From assembly GCF_003073045.1 (NCBI RefSeq), contig NC_037590.1:26748449-26812448 (forward strand): DNA of 64,000 bases, read 5' to 3'. The position numbers and the translations under genes are program-made. This document shows, in pieces, positions 60,401 to 64,000 of this stretch (within the stretch, counting starts at the first letter, position 1; the number at the start of each line of letters is the position of its first letter). This DNA comes from Pomacea canaliculata (lineage: Eukaryota; Mollusca; Gastropoda; Architaenioglossa; Ampullariidae). Below the pieces are notes generated by a model. It worked only from the letters and a program-made list of their open reading frames with translations, ran no database searches and was not told where the DNA came from.

Positions 60401-62539
60401 TGGACCAAAGACAAGATGTAGTGAAGACGTTACACACCGTTGGCATTAGGGACTGTGATCTCCACGGTCTTGCCGCCGTCCGTCAGACGACAGTGTGCTG
60501 CATCGCAGTTGTGCATGGCGCGGTTCCAGTTCGAAGATGGCGAGGCTGCCCACTGAACATTGGAGAAGTCGTGCAGCACCTTGGAGTTGTGAAGCAAAAT
60601 CTTCAATGTGGAGCCTTGACACGAGCCCTCCAGATAACCCGAACCGCCGTCAGAAGCTAGACTCACACGATATCCACAAGGGTTTTTTTGTTGTTGTTGT
60701 TGTTGTTGTTTATTTTGCTTTTCTGTTTATTTTTTATTATTTCGTTTTGTGGGGTATTCAGGGAAATCAACACATAATATTTCATTCTTTTACCGGTTGG
60801 TGCATTTACTTTACCAGAGTTTTATACTGACGCAGTTACCTCAGACAAGTTAGAGCTAAACTTGAAACATGTTGAGATATATTCGTGTTAAAGTTCACAT
60901 TTCGTCTTAACATGTAATCATTTTCTTTTTATATTAAATTTCATCTTAGCTTATGAGACTATAGTTTTATTAACATATAGTACCAGATCCTTCCACGGGA
61001 CACTCAAAGTGCGCAGCATGGCCCGCGACAGACGACAGGCAGTAAGGCTTGACAACAGGGTTCGCGTTTTTGTAGATGTGGGTGACCAAAGTGGCGCCAC
61101 GTACAACTGGTACCTACAGCAAGGAGGAAAAACTGACTTCCATCGATAACTTTATTTAAGTCACCCATGTCCTTCGAGCAGTGACTTTACTTTCATTCAT
61201 TATGACCAAATTAAAAAAAAGTAGTATAGTGAAAGAATATGTTGTTGCATATCTCTGTGTTGTAAATTCGCCTTTGTGTGTGGTGGGAGGGAGCTGGTAA
61301 TGAGGTAATGGAGTGTGGGTGAGGGTTACATTGACATCACGGTCAGCGTTTGCAGACCATGTTTGACAAAGAGTGTTAGCTGTTATCTAGCATCACCTCC
61401 ATGGTGCCGCCAGCTCCAGTAAACAGGAAGTTGGCGTACAGGTCTCCAAAATCAGTCATGATGGGCTCACCACTGCCCGCCATTCCCAGGCGCACCCCGG
61501 ATTTACCTGTCATGCCACACAGAAAAAACAATCGACGACGTCAACGATTACACCTGCACATGCAGCCTCAACTGGCTGAGAAATGGCCACCGCCAACCTT
61601 ACCCTGCATGTAGCATGACACCATCGGTCACAGATGGCGCGTCAATATATAGTGAATATATAAAGAAAATGGTCGTGTGTATATAATTATATATACACAC
61701 AAATGGAGGTCTATGCGTATAGTGACTATACAGATAATTGACATATATAAGTACAGTCGATATATCTACATATATTACAAGCAGTGGGCGTATATATACA
61801 AAAGATCGTATTTATGGGTAATGAAGATCAGTACCGGTAGTAAACGACGTATCCACAAATTTGGGATGTCTCTACCTATTGCTGATTTATCTACTCGTTA
61901 TTATTATGTAGTGGACACGTGTCAAATCAGATGGTATCAAAAGTTGCCCTTGACAATGAGGGTGTAGACAGCAATGTTCACCTGTGAAAACACCAAGTGG
62001 ATTGCCATCGGGCCCGGACACCATTTGTTTGAGGTTGGTGCCCATGTCATTAAGCTTGTTCCACGGCCGGCCGGCCTCCCAAGCAGACTGCTGGTCCATC
62101 ACATCTGTGCGTTTAGGGTCGTACCAGCGCTCCATGGTGTAGGCATCGTAGACAACGCCGGCAGTGTCCAGGTGAGCTGCAATGCCGCACGGGACATATA
62201 CTTTGATTATACTTCACATTTTGCCATTATCTTCCGTTTCATGTCTGTGCGTATTTAGACACAAAGTATGGCTGACAGAAATTGTCGGCCTAGGTTTACC
62301 TTCATACGGAAAAATCCTCAGCGGTTCGGGCCGGTCCTTCACTTTGATCTGGCTGGTGGCGAAGTGGTGAGTGGGGATGGGCCCGCGGCTGCGGAGATTG
62401 GCGTTCCTGACGGGAACTGCTCTTTGACCTATTTCCTGGTTTGCACCAAAGACATCGATGGGGTTGGCGGAGTCAAGGACGTGGTCTTCCAGTCTCTGGC
62501 AGTCAGGCAGTTGAGGCAATACTGCCTCAACATATACCA
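54309..62539 (-). CDS. GH81 endo-1,3-beta-glucanase with two inserted Cys-rich modules, 17 exons
   Basis: A glycoside hydrolase family 81 enzyme, which cleaves internal beta-1,3-glucan bonds (laminarin, callose, fungal wall). All 16 junctions agree in phase and give about 1,028 residues from the first visible exon. The N-terminal beta-sandwich shows GPIPTHHF, GGTMEVPVVRGATLVTHIY and, after the insert, LLMVTLPHQ. The (alpha/alpha)6 part shows DTVWGGLF, YYNDHHFHLGYFLYAMAYY with the conserved Asp of the GH81 acid/base motif, NGFSWASGL, and QEESASE with the paired Glu of the family motif ESSSE. The C-terminus ends LLFIYGST, as expected. Between ANPVVKPYC and the strand TKFLLELDE are about 200 extra residues forming two homologous modules. 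No signal peptide is visible; the first exon(s) must lie further right. Secretion is therefore inferred from the family. The gene is intact, unlike its neighbour. Confidence 0.94.
54462..55343. other. GH81 gene intron between exons 16 and 17
   Basis: Non-coding, about 880 bp; nothing recognised. Confidence 0.75.
55344..55454 (-). CDS. GH81 gene, exon 16
   Basis: EWAGSIKEICEMAINPRLAA then DYSKVDPNDHDFRELTS. Acceptor GTGCAG, donor GTGAGT, phase 0. Confidence 0.88.
55681..55878 (-). CDS. GH81 gene, exon 15
   Basis: VRAHNRNHFPPMLQKTGVVG, then WYVYTLDWPCDPNRFPMRHG and IQVIPITAVSKHWVDQ, with the GIxxIPIT signature of the family. Acceptor CTGTCAG, donor GTCAGT, phase 0. Confidence 0.92.
56215..56334 (-). 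CDS. GH81 gene, exon 14
   Basis: SINCYHALAALGDAFNDPYL then KHAGQLHLAMEIASVREYWQ, continuing the helix after the catalytic Glu pair. Acceptor TTTGCAG, donor GTAAGA, phase 0. Confidence 0.92.
56461..56618 (-). CDS. GH81 gene, exon 13 (catalytic Glu motif)
   Basis: DRIYLVARDVGNPSWRDPHF, then PVVRHQDIYNGFSWASGLGP and QEESASE. The two Glu four residues apart match the family ESSSE pair. Acceptor GTCCAG, donor GTAAGC, phases 1 to 0. Confidence 0.93.
56923..57114 (-). CDS. GH81 gene, exon 12 (catalytic Asp motif)
   Basis: LDNMWKFHYDTVWGGLF, then GVDYGFPYYNDHHFHLGYFL and AMAYYVKYHPGWGA. Contains the conserved YNDHHFH. Acceptor TTGCAG, donor GTAACT, phase 1 both sides. Confidence 0.93.
57513..57589 (-). 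CDS. GH81 gene, exon 11
   Basis: AFGTSHFRDLDTMIGQCLSK then WLRVE. This short exon was found by phase: it is the only one that joins its neighbours (phases 2 to 1) and supplies the helix expected in the family. Acceptor GTGACAG, donor GTGAGT. Confidence 0.85.
57858..57982 (-). CDS. GH81 gene, exon 10
   Basis: DIISAIQRDAANVNLDAVCA, then SYNAGKAIGMATRLASIS: the first helices of the catalytic alpha-barrel. Acceptor CTACAG, donor GTAAAA, phases 0 to 2. Confidence 0.9.
58000..58062. repeat. ACTCTTATAT repeat
   Basis: Four to five imperfect copies of ACTCTTATAT with a short TA run, in a GH81 intron. Confidence 0.7.
58238..58405 (-). CDS. GH81 gene, exon 9
   Basis: EYNMRSQFASNLRDSVFGFR to AAVNRIKQNGAQLN. 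Acceptor GTTCAG, donor GTGAGT, phase 0 both sides. Confidence 0.9.
58697..59252 (-). CDS. GH81 gene, exon 8
   Basis: The largest exon. It ends module 2 (LAVNIISV...FHGKC), then a Ser/Thr/Pro linker, then the return to the GH81 sandwich (TKFLLELDE, GLVQLGYLG, AKAYLSFDW, LLMVTLPHQ). Acceptor GGCAG, donor GTACAT, phases 2 to 0. Confidence 0.93.
59177..59920 (-). other. Inserted module 2 (C-x43-C-x4-C-x43-C), genomic extent
   Basis: From the Cys of SATCSS to the Cys of GKCDG. Same pattern as module 1: MHNCDA-x2-C, AVNII and W-x2-AP before the last Cys. Interrupted by two introns. Confidence 0.8.
59433..59569 (-). CDS. GH81 gene, exon 7 (inserted module 2)
   Basis: IQFAVESASLWTSQFVPGMH, then NCDASTCSQQGNRVTIHA. 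Acceptor TCAACAG, donor GTAAGT, phases 0 to 2. Confidence 0.87.
59852..60048 (-). CDS. GH81 gene, exon 6 (module 1 end, module 2 start)
   Basis: EMSYAVNVIGKYVLPNDWGN with the closing Cys, a basic linker NRRRRG, then module 2 start ATCSSDRRLTIQIDLADVTI. Acceptor GATGCAG, donor GTACGG, phases 1 to 0. Confidence 0.87.
59966..60621 (-). other. Inserted module 1 (C-x37-C-x4-C-x44-C), genomic extent
   Basis: From the Cys of GSCQGS to the Cys of RAHCN. The four Cys, MHNCDA, AVNVI and the late W-x2-AP line up with module 2. Interrupted by one intron. Confidence 0.8.
60438..60656 (-). CDS. GH81 gene, exon 5 (inserted module 1)
   Basis: GSGYLEGSCQGSTLKILLHN to NRAMHNCDAAHC and VEITVPNAN. Acceptor GTCTAG, donor GTGTGT, phase 1 both sides. 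Confidence 0.87.
60657..60983. other. GH81 intron with (GTT)n microsatellite
   Basis: Contains about ten TTG/GTT units at 60682-60713 followed by AT-rich DNA; otherwise nothing seen. Confidence 0.85.
60984..61113 (-). CDS. GH81 gene, exon 4
   Basis: VPVVRGATLVTHIYKNANPV, a GH81 N-domain hallmark, then the start of the insert. Acceptor CTGTAG, donor GTACTA, phases 0 to 1. Confidence 0.88.
61397..61506 (-). CDS. GH81 gene, exon 3
   Basis: KSGVRLGMAGSGEPIMTDFG, then DLYANFLFTGAGGTME. Acceptor ATGACAG, donor GTGATG, phases 1 to 0. Confidence 0.85.
61982..62176 (-). CDS. GH81 gene, exon 2 of those visible
   Basis: AHLDTAGVVYDAYTMERWYD through NKLNDMGTNLKQMVSGPDGN to GVFTG. Acceptor TTGCAG, donor GTGAAC, phase 1 both sides. 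Confidence 0.87.
62300..62539 (-). CDS. GH81 gene, first visible exon
   Basis: Encodes LDSANPIDVFGANQEIGQRA, then NLRSRGPIPTHHFATSQ and on to RIFPYE: the start of the GH81 N-terminal domain. Donor GTAAAC, phase 1. The 5' limit is uncertain; acceptors at 62539, 62521 and 62495 are all possible. Confidence 0.72.
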
Positions 62540-64000
62540 CTGTCCGAAATAAATTGAGATTCACAACAATATAGCCCCACCATCGAGACAGACGGGCGAG
62601 GGATATCCAGTCACTTCAGATTTGGAGGGATTACGTATGTTTATTTTTAGGCTTAGGATCAGATGCATATGAACTAGTTTGCGGGCGAGGATCAGGACTT
62701 GGAGCTAGGGTATAGTATGTGTGAATCAGACGACGTGATCTCATATGATTCCCGTACATAAGCCTCGTCTACTCTGAAATATTTTGCAACTGTCGGCTAT
62801 TAGAAGACTGTTCCTGATGTGGTTATTATCTCCCTTGCCAGAATAGGAAAACGCGGTTATATCCCTTACTCCGGCAATTGCAGACGATTGTAAGGTAGAC
62901 GAAATGAGTATTTGTTGCCCTTTGTATTTTTGCGGCTGTGACGTCTTTGATTTGATAGCTACTAGAAACCAGAGGGATGGTTTTGTGCATATGTAGTTGT
63001 CATTTTGATGTCTGCACACATCAAAGCTTGTATTTGATTTTACACGTGTTTTCTTTCCCATACTGAGATTTTATGCTCAGTTGGCTTTTCCATCTGTTTG
63101 CTTTTTGATGCTTACCTAATCCTAACCACTGAAAAGTGTGCATTAAAATACTACCATGTGTTCGCTTGTTCATGATAACCTCACCCTACCCACCACCAAG
63201 TGTGTACTGCACGTGTACATAATGCTACCATTTCTAATGAGTGGAATGATTCAGGATCAGTTGCCAAACAGTAAATAAACCTTTCTTTTTCCCTCAACAA
63301 CTACCATACTTCTCCTTTCTAATAACAAATGGCCACACATAAAAATAATAATCTCAAACATACGTAAAAGGCTGACTGTTATATGTTAAAGAACAATACA
63401 GTTGAATCAGCCTACTCTGAAATGTTCTTATTAAAGAATTACGTTCAGGTGATCTAAGATCGTAAAGTGGCAATGAAACGTAAAATGAGTGTTTTGTGCA
63501 CAAGACATACGTATGGCGCAGACCAGAGTACACAGCAGATAAATCATGGCACTATTGTCTTGAGAATAGGCAGCAGTGTATGTGATGCCTCTAGAACATG
63601 TCTTAACTTTTATCTTTCCTCTGAGGTCAAGAACATCCTGATAAAATGCTGATAGCATGATTAACATATTAGACACCTAGCAAGTTTTTAGGTAGCAGTA
63701 GTATACACTTTCCATCCGTAGGTGCCTAGAGATTGCAGTTCTTATAGAAGTCTTACAGCAAGTGAACAAAATGTCAGTAGGTGTGTGCCGTGAGATTAGT
63801 CCTAAAAGAAGTCTTTTAGTTAGCTAAGAATGTACATTCCCACAGCTAAACCATAGACTAGCATAAGAAATATGGCTTTTGAACAATGTGACGTGCCCAC
63901 CAGAATGTGGCATGAATTGAACACAAGGCATCCTCTGGTGTGCTAATCCTACTACTATCAAAGCCTGATAAGGTGTTATGTCCTCAAAACTATGACATGA
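62540..64000. other. Upstream of the first visible GH81 exon
   Basis: No exon encoding a signal peptide or further GH81 sequence was recognised in these 1.46 kb. The missing 5' end is either a very short exon here or lies beyond the window. Confidence 0.55.

Overview
The window is animal nuclear DNA, most likely from a gastropod or another lophotrochozoan. The evidence is small coding exons with GT/AG splice sites and consistent phases, introns of up to about 8 kb, many microsatellites and minisatellites, SINE-like tails, and no operons or long intact ORFs. The species call is inference. No rRNA gene, clear tRNA gene, CRISPR array or intact transposon was seen.

Layout. 1-7799: no gene recognised; repeats only. 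7800-22242 (minus strand): a complete four-exon gene for a stargazin/TARP-type calcium-channel gamma subunit ending in the PDZ ligand TTPV. 22243-29432: a shared upstream region with a CpG-rich block and promoter-like motifs on both sides. 29433-34905 (plus): a second four-exon claudin-fold gene, head-to-head with the first. Its introns have the same phases and lie at the same places in the fold, so the two look like diverged paralogues. Its last exon carries a one-base frame break before TM4. 40945-53389 (plus): many short exons of an unrecognised, mostly disordered protein; most junctions agree in phase, but the frame breaks in at least two places. 54309-62539 (minus, tail-to-tail with the previous gene): 17 phase-consistent exons of a GH81 endo-1,3-beta-glucanase whose 5' end lies upstream of what can be seen. 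62540-64000: no gene recognised.

The most unusual item is the GH81 gene. Its N-terminal beta-sandwich is interrupted by two tandem copies of a roughly 90-residue four-cysteine module (core MHNCDA-x2-C) that I do not recognise. The divergent claudin-fold pair comes second: both proteins end in class I PDZ ligands, and both genes have a perfect CRE octamer close upstream of the start codon.

Functional reading (inference). The TARP-like protein would be an auxiliary subunit of AMPA-type glutamate receptors or calcium channels. Its claudin-fold neighbour would be a membrane protein of similar topology. The GH81 enzyme would cut beta-1,3-glucan (laminarin, callose, fungal wall) in digestion or defence. 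Nothing indicates that the three kinds of gene act together.
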